This document shows positions 36,392-44,357 of a stretch of DNA of 64,000 nt, one piece after another. Position 1 is the stretch's first letter; the number at the start of each line of letters is the position of its first letter. Source of the DNA: Curtobacterium sp. L6-1 (lineage in GTDB: Bacteria > Actinomycetota > Actinomycetes > Actinomycetales > Microbacteriaceae); contig NZ_CP076544.1 in assembly GCF_018885305.1 (NCBI RefSeq), positions 124,001 through 188,000 of the forward strand, given 5' to 3'. Under the pieces are notes generated by a model. It saw nothing but the letters and a program-made list of their open reading frames with translations. It had not been told where the DNA came from and made no database searches. The position numbers and the translations under genes are program-made.

Positions 36392-37690
36392 CTACTCCGC
36401 CTTCTGCAGCTGCCAGGGCTCCGGCTCGCGGTCGCCGTTCGGGCGCACCGGGCGGACGTCGCCGACGATCGGGATCGAGCGCTTCCGCATGAACCAGACG
36501 TACCGGACGAAGAAGTGGGTGAGCGTCGACATGCGGTTGCCGTTGCCGAGCAGGCTCGTGATGTGGACGAAGACCCACGCGGCCCAGGCGACCGGGCCGA
36601 CCATCGTGATGCCGCCGCGCAGCTGGGCGACCGCGGCGTTCGTGCCGATCGTGGCCATGGTGCCCTTGTCGAAGTACTTGAAGCGCTCGGTCGACTTGCC
36701 CGCGATGAGTCGCTTGATCTGCTCGGCGGCGTGCTTCCCGCCCTGCAGTGCCGGCTGGGCGAGCTGCGCGAGGGCGTCGTCCTGGGCGGCGATGTCACCG
36801 GCCGAGAAGACCCGGTCCACACCCTTGACGCTCAGGTCGTCGTTCACCTGGATGCGCCCGCCGTGGGTCTGCGGGAGGCCCCAGTTGCCGACCTCCTTGT
36901 GCGCGGCGACACCCGTCGCCCAGATGACCTGGGACGCGGGGATGACCTCGCCGCTTGCCAGCCGGACGCCGTCGGGCATGACCTCCTCGACACCGGCGTT
37001 CAGGCGCAGCACGACGCCGCGCTTCCGCAGGATCTTCGCCGCGTACCGGCGCAGGCGCGGGGCGAACGGCTTGAGGAGCTCGCCGCTGCGGTGCACGAGG
37101 GTGATCGAGATGTTGCCGCGCTCGATCTCCGGGTAGGCCCCGACGAGCGCCTGGTCGCGGAGCTCGGCGAGCGCACCGGCCATCTCGACGCCGGTCGCGC
37201 CGCCACCGACGATCACCACGCGGATCTCGTCCGGGCCCTGCTTGGCGGCTGCCTGCTCGAGACGGGTGAACAGCTCGTCGCGGATCCGGAGCGCCTGCGA
37301 GCGGGAGTACATGGAGTACGCGTACTCGTAGGCGCCCGGCGTCCCGAAGTAGCTCGTGTTCACGCCGTTGGCCAGGACGAGGTAGTCGTAGTGCAGGTGC
37401 TCGCCGTCCGACATCTCGGCGATGCGCTCGTCGTGCCGGATGCCGGTGAGGAGCCCGTGCCGGAAGTCCGCGTTCGACTGCCGCGCGCGGAGGCTGCGGA
37501 GGAAGTACGTCACGTCGCCGGCGTTCAGGCCGCCCGTCGCCACCTGGTACATGAGCGGCTGGAACATGTTGTAGACGTGCCGGTCGACCAGCGTCACCCG
37601 CACCGGAGCGTCCTTGAGCTCGCGCATCGCGGCGATCCCGGCGAATCCACCGCCGACGATGACGACGTGCGGGCGGGTGTCCTGCGGCAT
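36392..37690 (-). CDS. ndh: Type II NADH dehydrogenase (NDH-2)
   Basis: A 432-residue single-subunit flavoenzyme passing electrons from NADH to menaquinone at the inner face of the membrane without proton pumping. FAD-binding HVVIVGGGFAGIAAMREL lies at the N-terminus, the NAD-binding VVIVGGGATGVEMAGALAEL in the middle, and SAGDIAA and the quinone-site region QPALQGGKHAAEQI further on. The hydrophobic C-terminal AWVFVHITSLLG may anchor it to the membrane. The ATG at 37690 has GGAG upstream; a longer frame to 37828 is proline/arginine-rich and unlikely. Confidence 0.93.
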   Translation of the reverse strand: MPQDTRPHVVIVGGGFAGIAAMRELKDAPVRVTLVDRHVYNMFQPLMYQVATGGLNAGDVTYFLRSLRARQSNADFRHGLLTGIRHDERIAEMSDGEHLHYDYLVLANGVNTSYFGTPGAYEYAYSMYSRSQALRIRDELFTRLEQAAAKQGPDEIRVVIVGGGATGVEMAGALAELRDQALVGAYPEIERGNISITLVHRSGELLKPFAPRLRRYAAKILRKRGVVLRLNAGVEEVMPDGVRLASGEVIPASQVIWATGVAAHKEVGNWGLPQTHGGRIQVNDDLSVKGVDRVFSAGDIAAQDDALAQLAQPALQGGKHAAEQIKRLIAGKSTERFKYFDKGTMATIGTNAAVAQLRGGITMVGPVAWAAWVFVHITSLLGNGNRMSTLTHFFVRYVWFMRKRSIPIVGDVRPVRPNGDREPEPWQLQKAE

Positions 37691-37960
37691 GGTGAGCTCC
37701 GGGGTCGTGCGGTCAAGGCCACCCAGAAGGCTACGCCGATCGCGCGGCCTCGCCGTCCACCCCGGCGGGCAGCCGGGAGGCGCGGGTCGCCCCGTCGGGT
37801 CAGCCGCCCCGCTGCGGGCGCTCGGCACCGCCTCCGGTGCGAGAGGTGTCGTGGTTCGTGTCGGTCATGCCGGCAGTGCACCGCGCCGACCTTGCAGGAG
37901 TCGAAGACGCCGCTGACCCCGCCCTGCGGATCGTTCCCAGGCCCGGGGGCGGGACCGGCA

Positions 37961-37966
37961 TAGTCT
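37961..37966 (+). promoter_or_regulatory. -10 element (TAGTCT) of the alpha/beta hydrolase operon
   Basis: TAGTCT ends six bases before the ATG at 37973. The upstream sequence offers no convincing -35. Confidence 0.5.
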
Positions 37967-37972
37967 CGGGGC

Positions 37973-38761
37973 ATGCGAGCGCACATCGAGACGGTCCGGG
38001 TCGACGGCCACGGCGTCCGGTTGCGGACGGTCGCGCCGGCCGGACGGGTCCGGGACGCGTTCGCGCCCACGATCGTCCTGGTGCACGGCATCGGGATGTC
38101 GCACCGGTCCTTCCGTCGGGTGCAGGCAGCACTGTCCCGCACGCACCGCACCGTGGCCGTCGACCTGCCGGGCTTCGGCGGGCAGTCGTACGCGGGTCGC
38201 CGGCTCGAGGAGCACGAGTACGCCGACCTCGTCGTCCGCGCGGTCACCGCCCGTGGTGCCGGGGACCTCGTCGTCCTCGGACAGTCGATGGGGGCGCAGA
38301 TCGCCGTCGAGGCCGGGCTCCGCCACCCGGACGTCGTCACCTCGGTCGTGCTGGTCGGCCCCGTCGTCGACGACCGCCGCCGCTCGCTCGTCCGACTGGC
38401 CGCCGCGCTCACCGTCGACTGCGTGGTCGAGGGCGTTCGTATGAACGGCGTGGTCTTCACCGACTACGTCCGCGGTGCGGCGCAGTACCTCCGTGAGCTC
38501 CGGCCGATGCGCGACTACCGGATGATCGAGCGGGTGCGCGGACTCACCGTGCCGGTGCTCGTCATCCGCGGACTGCAGGACCCGGTGTCCCGACACGACT
38601 GGGCGGAACGGGTCGTGGCCGCCGCCGCAGAGGGTGCGCTCGTCGAGCTGCCCGGGCCGCACCACGTGCAGGAGCGGCAGCCGATCGCGGTCGCGCGGCT
38701 CGTGGACGAGTTCCGCCGGGTGCAGACCCTGCAGGCGTCGCGGGACGAGGTCGCGCTGTGA
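37973..38761 (+). CDS. Alpha/beta hydrolase
   Basis: A 262-residue esterase/lipase-fold protein. The oxyanion region is VLVHGIGMSHRSF, the nucleophile elbow LGQSMGAQ, the acid region VIRGLQDPVS and the catalytic histidine in PGPHHVQERQP. No signal peptide. It overlaps the next gene by four bases (GTGA), making an operon of two hydrolases. The substrate is unknown. Confidence 0.88.
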   Translation: MRAHIETVRVDGHGVRLRTVAPAGRVRDAFAPTIVLVHGIGMSHRSFRRVQAALSRTHRTVAVDLPGFGGQSYAGRRLEEHEYADLVVRAVTARGAGDLVVLGQSMGAQIAVEAGLRHPDVVTSVVLVGPVVDDRRRSLVRLAAALTVDCVVEGVRMNGVVFTDYVRGAAQYLRELRPMRDYRMIERVRGLTVPVLVIRGLQDPVSRHDWAERVVAAAAEGALVELPGPHHVQERQPIAVARLVDEFRRVQTLQASRDEVAL

Positions 38762-39492
38762 CGGACCCGACCGTGCGCCCGGCCGAGTCGACGGACGCGG
38801 CGGCAGGCGTGCCTCCCGTCCGGGTCGGACTCGTCCGGCGAGCGCGGTGGGCGGTCCAGGACTGGGTGTACGCCGGGATCTGGCAGGTCCGGAGCCTCGG
38901 CCCGACCACGGCCGACGACTACCGGACCGGCGACCGGCAGGCCGTCGTCGTGATCCCCGGTGTCTACGAGACCTGGCACTTCATGCGTCCGCTGATGGAC
39001 GTCCTGCACGACCGGGGCCACCCGGTGCACGTGCTGACCGGCCTGCGCCACAACGTCCGACCCGTGCCGGTGTCGGCGGAGGCGGTGATGGCGTACCTCG
39101 ACGAGCACGACCTGCGGGGCGTGCTCGTCGTCGCCCACAGCAAGGGCGGGCTGATCGGGAAGTACGCGATGACACGGCTCGACCCGCACGGCCGGATCGA
39201 CCGGATGGTCGCGGTGTCGACGCCGTTCGCCGGTTCGCGGTACGCCGTCCTGGCGCCGGTGCGCCACCTCCGGGTCTTCCGTGCCGCCGACCCCGTGCTC
39301 GCCGGGCTGGCCCGGGAGCTCGACGCGAACGCCCGGATCACGTCGGTGTACGGCGTGTACGACACCCTCATCCCCGGCGGCTGCGAGCTGGCCGGGGCGA
39401 CGAACGTGGAGCTCGAGGTCGGCGGGCACTTCCGGATCCTCGCGGACCGGCGGACCGCGGTGGCGGTCCTGCGCGCGGCGGACGGGGACTGA
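38758..39492 (+). CDS. Lipase/esterase-like alpha/beta hydrolase
   Basis: A 244-residue second hydrolase, GTG start in the overlap with the first. The nucleophile elbow is VVAHSKGG, preceded by VVVIPGVYETWHFMRP as the oxyanion strand; a His near the end (VGGHFRIL) fits the triad. The AHSKGG elbow resembles triacylglycerol-lipase-like proteins. No export signal. Tight coupling with the first hydrolase suggests that both act on the same lipid or ester. Confidence 0.82.
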   Translation: MTDPTVRPAESTDAAAGVPPVRVGLVRRARWAVQDWVYAGIWQVRSLGPTTADDYRTGDRQAVVVIPGVYETWHFMRPLMDVLHDRGHPVHVLTGLRHNVRPVPVSAEAVMAYLDEHDLRGVLVVAHSKGGLIGKYAMTRLDPHGRIDRMVAVSTPFAGSRYAVLAPVRHLRVFRAADPVLAGLARELDANARITSVYGVYDTLIPGGCELAGATNVELEVGGHFRILADRRTAVAVLRAADGD

Positions 39493-39802
39493 CCTCCGGG
39501 CGTCGCCGATCGTCCGCCTCGCCGGTCGTCCGCCGCGTCCGCCGCCTGCCGCGTCCGCCGCCTGCCGCTCCCGTCTCCTGCCGCGCCCGTCTCCCGCCGC
39601 GCCCGTCGCTGCGGCGTGCGTGACGGTCGCGGCCGTCAGCGCGCCGTGCGTGCCCGCTCGGTGAGCCGGGTGTTCGCCGCTGCCGCCGCCTCGGTGATCC
39701 GCGTGAGGAACGCACGGGCGGCCCGCGCCTCCTCGGCCGAGACACCGACCGACCGCTGCCGGCGCTGCACGACGGGTCCGTGCCGCGAGCGCGCTGAACC
39801 GC
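39493..39802. other. 310-base intergenic stretch, CCGCC/CGTCC low complexity
   Basis: The first about 130 bases consist of pyrimidine-rich repeats of CGTCCGCCGCCTGCCG type. The remainder may contain a short minus-strand gene (39636-39770). No hairpin terminator or RNA gene is convincing. Confidence 0.5.
39636..39770 (-). CDS. Possible 44-residue small protein
   Basis: A GTG-initiated frame encoding a mostly helical peptide (SAEEARAARAFLTRITEAAA, then NTRLTERARTAR). Almost all third positions are G or C, as in real genes here, and the sequence looks protein-like. Against it: no Shine-Dalgarno, no close -10, and short length. It follows the acidic-protein gene on the same strand, 32 bases downstream. 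Confidence 0.3.
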   Translation of the reverse strand: MQRRQRSVGVSAEEARAARAFLTRITEAAAAANTRLTERARTAR

Positions 39803-41302
39803 TCAGATGTCGAGGACGCCGTCCACCGCGGCGCTCCGAGGCGGGATGTCCCCGGTGGCGATGTCCTCTTCCAGGTACACGGTGACGTACCCCCAGTCGT
39901 TCGGGCGGCCACTGGCGTCGAACACCCGGTAGCGGCGACGAAGACGGAGGAACGGCACGTCGGTGTGCTCGAACGAGACGACGACCTCGGTGTCCGGCCA
40001 GGTGCCCTCGACGGTCACCTCGACCGCCCGGTGGGCACTCCGGGACCGCCGGAGCTCGTCGGAGTCGGCGGTCCACATCACGCCCGGGTCGCCGAGGCCG
40101 GTGAACGCGTCCCGGAGCGCCGCGGTGCTCGCGGCGACGGCCTCGGCGGACGGTTCGACCATCTGCCAGGAGGCGCCCGCCACGCCCGACAGGTCGAACC
40201 GCCCGACGAAGGGGGCGCGTCGGGCGTCGAGCTCCTCCTCGTCCGCGGCCCAGGCGTCGTCGTCGGTGTCCTCGACCACGGGGGTGGACGGGAGGTCCGC
40301 CGTCGCCACGGAGGCGGGGAAGCCGTCGGACACGTCGACGTGCACCTCGCGTGGCTCGTAGTGCGTGTCCCAGCCGCCGTACGCGGCGGCGAGGAGCCGC
40401 GGACCGGTGGGGTGGAACCGGAGGGTCATCCGGTCGCCCTCGACATGCACGGCGTCGACGAGGTGGTCGACCTGCACCGGGGTCCGGACCCCGTCGTGAC
40501 CGATGCGGACGACCTCGGTGGGCGGGGTGTCGAGCGGGACGGCGGGTGCGTCCTCCGGCGCGGGCTCGTGCTCGCGCTCCCCGTCCGGGTCGTCGACGCC
40601 CGCGTCCTCCTCGGGGTACCCCACGCGGAAGGACCACTGCGAGGCGGTCATCACGACGGACGGGCCGTCGGGGTCGTCGTCGGTGTCGTCGTCCGGGTCG
40701 TCCTCGTCCGGGTCCCGGGCGTCGAGTCCGTCGTCCTCGTGGTAGTGGTCGTGCGACTCGTCCGGCTCGTCCGGCTCGGTCCACGTGTCTCGGTCCGGCC
40801 AGAACGGTCCGGCGGGGGCCCACTCGAGGGTCTCCGGGTCGATGGTGTCCATCCCGTCGGCGGCCTCGTCGTCGTCGTGGCCGTCCACCGCGCGCGTCCA
40901 GGTCGAGGCGTCGCGCGGGTCGCCGATCCACAGCCCGCCGGCGTCGTCCCCGATCGGCCGCCGGTCGCCCAGGTCGACGGAGCACGAGACACCCTCTGGC
41001 GTGATGAACACCGCCGTCCGCTCCGCGAGGTCGATGCCCTCGGCCACGTAGACGACCCAGGCGCCCGTCGGGCTCGGTCGGACTTCGGCGCGGTCGACGG
41101 CGCGTGACGGCAGCACCGCGTCCGGCCACGTGATCCAGCGGACGAACCGCTCGCCCTCGAGGACCGCCGCCACCGGGCGTGAGGCGTCCGGCACGATCGT
41201 CCGGCTCCCGACGACGACCGGGTCGAGCGGGTCGAGGAGATCGGCCGGGGCGAGCGGACCGGTCACGTCGGTCGGGTCGGTCGGGTCGATCACGTCGGTC
41301 AC
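39803..41302 (-). CDS. Large acidic protein of unknown function
   Basis: About 499 residues. The N-terminus holds a TDPTDPTDVT repeat; an N-terminal globular part (residues about 30-150, WVVYVAEGIDLAERTAVFIT) is followed by a strongly acidic segment (about residues 150-270) rich in Asp, Glu and Pro with several DDPDD runs, then a C-terminal globular region (RYRVFDASGRPNDWGYVTVYLEED). No signal peptide or membrane helix. The GTG at 41302 is seven bases from a TAGCGT -10. No family recognised. Confidence 0.75.
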   Translation of the reverse strand: MTDVIDPTDPTDVTGPLAPADLLDPLDPVVVGSRTIVPDASRPVAAVLEGERFVRWITWPDAVLPSRAVDRAEVRPSPTGAWVVYVAEGIDLAERTAVFITPEGVSCSVDLGDRRPIGDDAGGLWIGDPRDASTWTRAVDGHDDDEAADGMDTIDPETLEWAPAGPFWPDRDTWTEPDEPDESHDHYHEDDGLDARDPDEDDPDDDTDDDPDGPSVVMTASQWSFRVGYPEEDAGVDDPDGEREHEPAPEDAPAVPLDTPPTEVVRIGHDGVRTPVQVDHLVDAVHVEGDRMTLRFHPTGPRLLAAAYGGWDTHYEPREVHVDVSDGFPASVATADLPSTPVVEDTDDDAWAADEEELDARRAPFVGRFDLSGVAGASWQMVEPSAEAVAASTAALRDAFTGLGDPGVMWTADSDELRRSRSAHRAVEVTVEGTWPDTEVVVSFEHTDVPFLRLRRRYRVFDASGRPNDWGYVTVYLEEDIATGDIPPRSAAVDGVLDI

Positions 41303-41309
41303 GCCGCCG

Positions 41310-41315
41310 ACGCTA
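41310..41315 (-). promoter_or_regulatory. -10 element (TAGCGT) of the acidic-protein gene
   Basis: TAGCGT on the minus strand, seven bases from the GTG at 41302; the divergent LacI promoter is 70 bases away. Confidence 0.45.
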
Positions 41316-41383
41316 CTGCGCCGGCAGCGGGTGTGGGCGTGGCGGTGGCACATGTCGCACGTCGTGTTCCGCGTCCGTCGCGC

Positions 41384-41389
41384 TACGGT
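41384..41389 (+). promoter_or_regulatory. -10 element (TACGGT) of the second LacI gene
   Basis: TACGGT ends six bases before the ATG at 41396, the same spacing and hexamer as the first LacI gene. GCACATGTCGC lies about 35 bases upstream and may be a regulator site. Confidence 0.5.
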
Positions 41390-41395
41390 GCTGTC

Positions 41396-42403
41396 ATGCG
41401 AGCGACCGTGCGGGACGTCGCGGCCCTCGCCGGGGTGTCGCCGAAGACGGTGTCGAACGTCGTCAACGGCGGCGTCGTCGTCCGACCGGAGACACGCGCC
41501 CGGGTCGAGGCCGCCGTCGCCGAGCTGGCCTACGTGCCCAACTTCTCCGCGCGGGGCCTCCGCAACGGCCGCACCGGCGCGATCGCCCTCACGCTGCCCG
41601 AGCTGTCGAGCGCCTACTCGGCCGACGTCGCCCGGTGGTTCGTCGAACTCGCCCACGACCGCGGTCTCGTCGTGCAGCTGGAGCAGACCGCCGAGGACCC
41701 GGAGCGGGAGCGCGAGCTCGTCTCGCGGGCCCGGGCGCACCTGGTCGACGGGCTGGTGCTCAACCCGGTGTCGTTGAGCGCGAGCACCCTCGCGACCACC
41801 GAGGGCCTGCCGCCGACCGTCGTCATCGGCGAGGTCGAGCCCGAACACGTCGACCAGGTCCACGTCGACAGCCGGGCGGCGGCGCGCGAGGTGACCGGGA
41901 TGCTCCTCGACCGCGGGCACCGGCGCATCGCGATCGTCGGGGCCGCTCGGCAGGACAGCGTCACGGCGACGGCGCGGCTGCGGCAGCTCGGGTACGAGGA
42001 CGCCCTCCGGGCCACGGGCCTCCGCGTCGACCCCGCACTCCGGGTCCCGCTGCCGGAGTGGACGACCGCCTCGGCAGCGCGCACGTTCGCCGACTGGCTC
42101 GACCACCACCCGCTGCCCGACGCGGTCTTCGCCTTCACGGACTCGATCGCGTTCGGCGTGCTGCACGTGCTCGCCGCGCGGGGTGTCCGCGTGCCCGAGC
42201 AGGTCAGCGTGGTCGGGTTCGACGACGTCGACCAGGCCTCGTTCGCGATCCCGGCGCTGACGACGGTGTCCTTCGACCGGCGGGACTTCGCCGGGGCCGC
42301 ACTCGACCTCCTCGAACGGCGGATCTCCGACCGCGACGCCCCGGTGCAGACCGTCGTCGTGCCGCACCGGATCGTCGAGCGCGCGAGCGTCGCGGCGCGC
42401 TGA
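41396..42403 (+). CDS. LacI-family transcriptional regulator
   Basis: A 335-residue LacI repressor. The helix-turn-helix VRDVAALAGVSPKTVSNVVNG has the same KTVSNVV recognition segment as the LacI protein at 16970-17995, so its operator is likely a related palindrome. The effector domain runs from about residue 60 (GAIALTLPELSSAYSADVAR) to PDAVFAFTDSIAFGVLHVLA and VVGFDDVDQASF. It is convergent with the GH10 gene, 45 bases away, and may control the xylanase or sugar genes nearby. Confidence 0.92.
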   Translation: MRATVRDVAALAGVSPKTVSNVVNGGVVVRPETRARVEAAVAELAYVPNFSARGLRNGRTGAIALTLPELSSAYSADVARWFVELAHDRGLVVQLEQTAEDPERERELVSRARAHLVDGLVLNPVSLSASTLATTEGLPPTVVIGEVEPEHVDQVHVDSRAAAREVTGMLLDRGHRRIAIVGAARQDSVTATARLRQLGYEDALRATGLRVDPALRVPLPEWTTASAARTFADWLDHHPLPDAVFAFTDSIAFGVLHVLAARGVRVPEQVSVVGFDDVDQASFAIPALTTVSFDRRDFAGAALDLLERRISDRDAPVQTVVVPHRIVERASVAAR

Positions 42404-42448
42404 CGACCTGCCGCCGGGGACCGACGGTCGGCCAACGGGTCGTGACCG

Positions 42449-43681
42449 TCAGCGGCCGGTGGTCACCCGCACCGCGACCGGACCGTCGCGGCCGATCTCG
42501 ACCGCGGTCTCGACGCCTCCGACACGGACGGCGTGTTCCCCGCGGAACCCGCGGAACGACACGCGTCCGGCCTCGTCGGTGACGAGGGTCGTCCGGCCGG
42601 TCCACCACTCGTCCTTGACCAGCCGTCGGAGTGCGTCGTACGACGGCTTCGGTGTCCCGTCCGCACGCACCAACCCGATCGGTGCGCCGAGCCACGCGCC
42701 CTCGTCGGTGATGCCCCAGTAGGTGATCGCCTCGACCGCGGGGTGGCCGACCAGGCTGCGGTAGTGCCGTTCGAGTTCGTCGGCCTGCCGTGCCTCGCCC
42801 TCCGGGGTCGAGGGCCACGACGCCACCTGGTGGTCGTTGAGGTCGACGATGTGTGCCGGCATGAGCTCGCCGGACACGAGCGAGGTCTCGGTCAGGTGCA
42901 GCGGGAGGCCGTACCGGGCGAAGCGGTCGACCATCGCGAGCATGGTGTCCTCGCCCCAGTAGCCCTGGTGCATGTGGGTCTGCAGGCCGATGGCGTCGAT
43001 CCGGATCCCGGCCTCGAGGACGCCCTCGATGAGACATTCGTACGCGTCGGACAGGTCGAAGTCGTTGAGCAGCAGCGTGACGCCGGGGTTGGTCGTCCGC
43101 GCCTCCTCGACGGCCATCCGGATCATCGCGAGACGACCGCGGTCCAGGGCCAGTGGTGTGATCGCGTTGTCGCCGTTGGTGAAGTGCGGCATGATCACGA
43201 CCTCGTTGATCGCGTCCCATGTGTCCACCAGACCGGTGAAGTCGCGCACCTCGCGGCGGATGCGTTCCCGTTGCAGCCGCTCGACCTCGTCGGTGTCGAG
43301 GCCCAGCAGCCAGTCCGGCTGCACGGTGTGCCAGACGAGCGGATGGCCCTTCGTCGCGACCCCGCGGTCCCGGAACCACGCGGCGGTGCGCTGCAGCCGC
43401 TCGGTGTCGGGGCGTCCCCGCTCCGGTTCGAAGCGACCCCAGTAGAACGGCAGCGTCGCGGTGTTGAACACGTCGAGCCACAGGTCCGCGAGCGCCGGGG
43501 TGCCGACGTCGGGGTCGCCGTTCGCCAGTCCGACGAAGTCGAAGCCGATGTTGCCGAAGCCGAACGCGTGCCGCCGCTGCTCCACCTCGACCGTCGCGCC
43601 GCTGACCGGGGTGCCGTCCGCGTCGGTGACCGTCACGACGGCTTCGCCCGTGCGGTGTGCTGTGTCCTGGTGCGTCGCCAT
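42449..43681 (-). CDS. GH10 family endo-beta-xylanase, no signal peptide
   Basis: A 410-residue GH10 enzyme. The barrel carries HPLVWHTVQPDWL, acid/base Glu160 in WDAINEVV and nucleophile Glu265 in LTETSL, followed by YWGITDEGAW. A short N-terminal beta-sandwich-like stretch (AVVTVTDADGTPVSGATVEV) and a C-terminal one (TTLVTDEAGRVSFRGFRGEH) frame the barrel. The absence of a signal peptide points to cytoplasmic cleavage of imported xylo-oligosaccharides, as known for intracellular GH10 enzymes. GGGAGG precedes the ATG, and a lac-operator-like word lies just upstream. Confidence 0.9.
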   Translation of the reverse strand: MATHQDTAHRTGEAVVTVTDADGTPVSGATVEVEQRRHAFGFGNIGFDFVGLANGDPDVGTPALADLWLDVFNTATLPFYWGRFEPERGRPDTERLQRTAAWFRDRGVATKGHPLVWHTVQPDWLLGLDTDEVERLQRERIRREVRDFTGLVDTWDAINEVVIMPHFTNGDNAITPLALDRGRLAMIRMAVEEARTTNPGVTLLLNDFDLSDAYECLIEGVLEAGIRIDAIGLQTHMHQGYWGEDTMLAMVDRFARYGLPLHLTETSLVSGELMPAHIVDLNDHQVASWPSTPEGEARQADELERHYRSLVGHPAVEAITYWGITDEGAWLGAPIGLVRADGTPKPSYDALRRLVKDEWWTGRTTLVTDEAGRVSFRGFRGEHAVRVGGVETAVEIGRDGPVAVRVTTGR

Positions 43682-43699
43682 CGACGGCCTCCCGATTTG

Positions 43700-43713
43700 T
43701 TGTGAGCGGGAAC
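43700..43713. promoter_or_regulatory. lac-operator-like sequence upstream of GH10
   Basis: TTGTGAGCGGGAAC is identical to the left ten bases of the E. coli lac operator (TTGTGAGCGG) and similar beyond. It lies between a TAAGTT -10-like hexamer and the GH10 ribosome binding site, a good position for a repressor. The palindrome is poor, so binding by a LacI protein is inferred. Confidence 0.4.
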
Positions 43714-43792
43714 TTATCAGGTCCGGCCGGCGGAGGCGAGGGGGTGTTGCGTGTCGGCGCCCGTCCCGACGCACGGGCAGGCAGGGCCCTGG

Positions 43793-44357
43793 ACTCCCGC
43801 CGGATGGGCCACGCGGCGAGACGCCCCCGTCTGCCGACGGCGCCGCTGACGAGGCGTGACGCCACCGGAAGTGGCGGCGTCTTGCGGGTGGAGCGGCGTC
43901 TCGCGCAGACGCCGGTGTCTCGCGCAACAAGGAGCCGGACGGGAGGCGCGGAACGGTCGGGTACCGGGCCTCCCGTCTGGTGGGTTGTGCGGGGGCGAGA
44001 CGCCCCCCCCGCATGGTGCTGCCGCGCCATGCGGGGGGGGGGGGGGAGACGCCCCCGTCTGCCGACCGCGCCGCCGGTCACGCCAGACCCCGCCGGAAGT
44101 GGCGGTGTCTCGCGGGCGGGGCGGCGTCATGCGCAGACGCCGGTGTCTCGCGCGCCGAGGATGCCGGACGGGAGGCGCGTGCGGGCCGGGCGCCGGGCCT
44201 CCCGACGGGTGGGCCATGCGGGGACGAGACGCCCCCGTCTGTCGACGGCGCCGCCGACCAGGCGTGGCGCTGCCGGAAGTGGTGGCGTCTCGCGGGCGGG
44301 GCGGCGTCGTGCGAAGACGCCGGCGTCTCACGCGCCCGGCGGCGTCTCAGGCGCCGG
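43793..44357. repeat. GC-rich intergenic tandem array, three degenerate units
   Basis: Three related units of about 180-230 bases between GH10 and the third LacI gene. Each holds GAGACGCCCCCGTCTG (43818, 44046, 44226), CGGAAGTGGxGGxGTCTCGCGGG and GACGCCGGxGTCTC. A GGACGGGAGGC...GGGCCTCCCG hairpin of the dispersed terminator type joins units 1 and 2 and units 2 and 3. The middle unit carries a roughly 50-base insertion with a C8/G8-ended hairpin and a run of 14 G. The last bases overlap the LacI stop region. No gene is supported in this 665-base gap (43682-44346). Confidence 0.85.
44003..44046. other. 14-bp perfect hairpin running into a G14 homopolymer
   Basis: CCCCCCCCGCATGG (44003-44016) pairs exactly with CCATGCGGGGGGGG (44027-44040) around a ten-base loop. 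The G run continues to 44046, 14 bases in all. It is the longest homopolymer I noticed in the window and a likely site of length variation or sequencing error. Confidence 0.9.

Noticed and set aside
43793-44357. CRISPR-like array
   Set aside because: The units are about 180-230 bases, diverged, without short equal repeats or unique spacers, and no cas gene is nearby.
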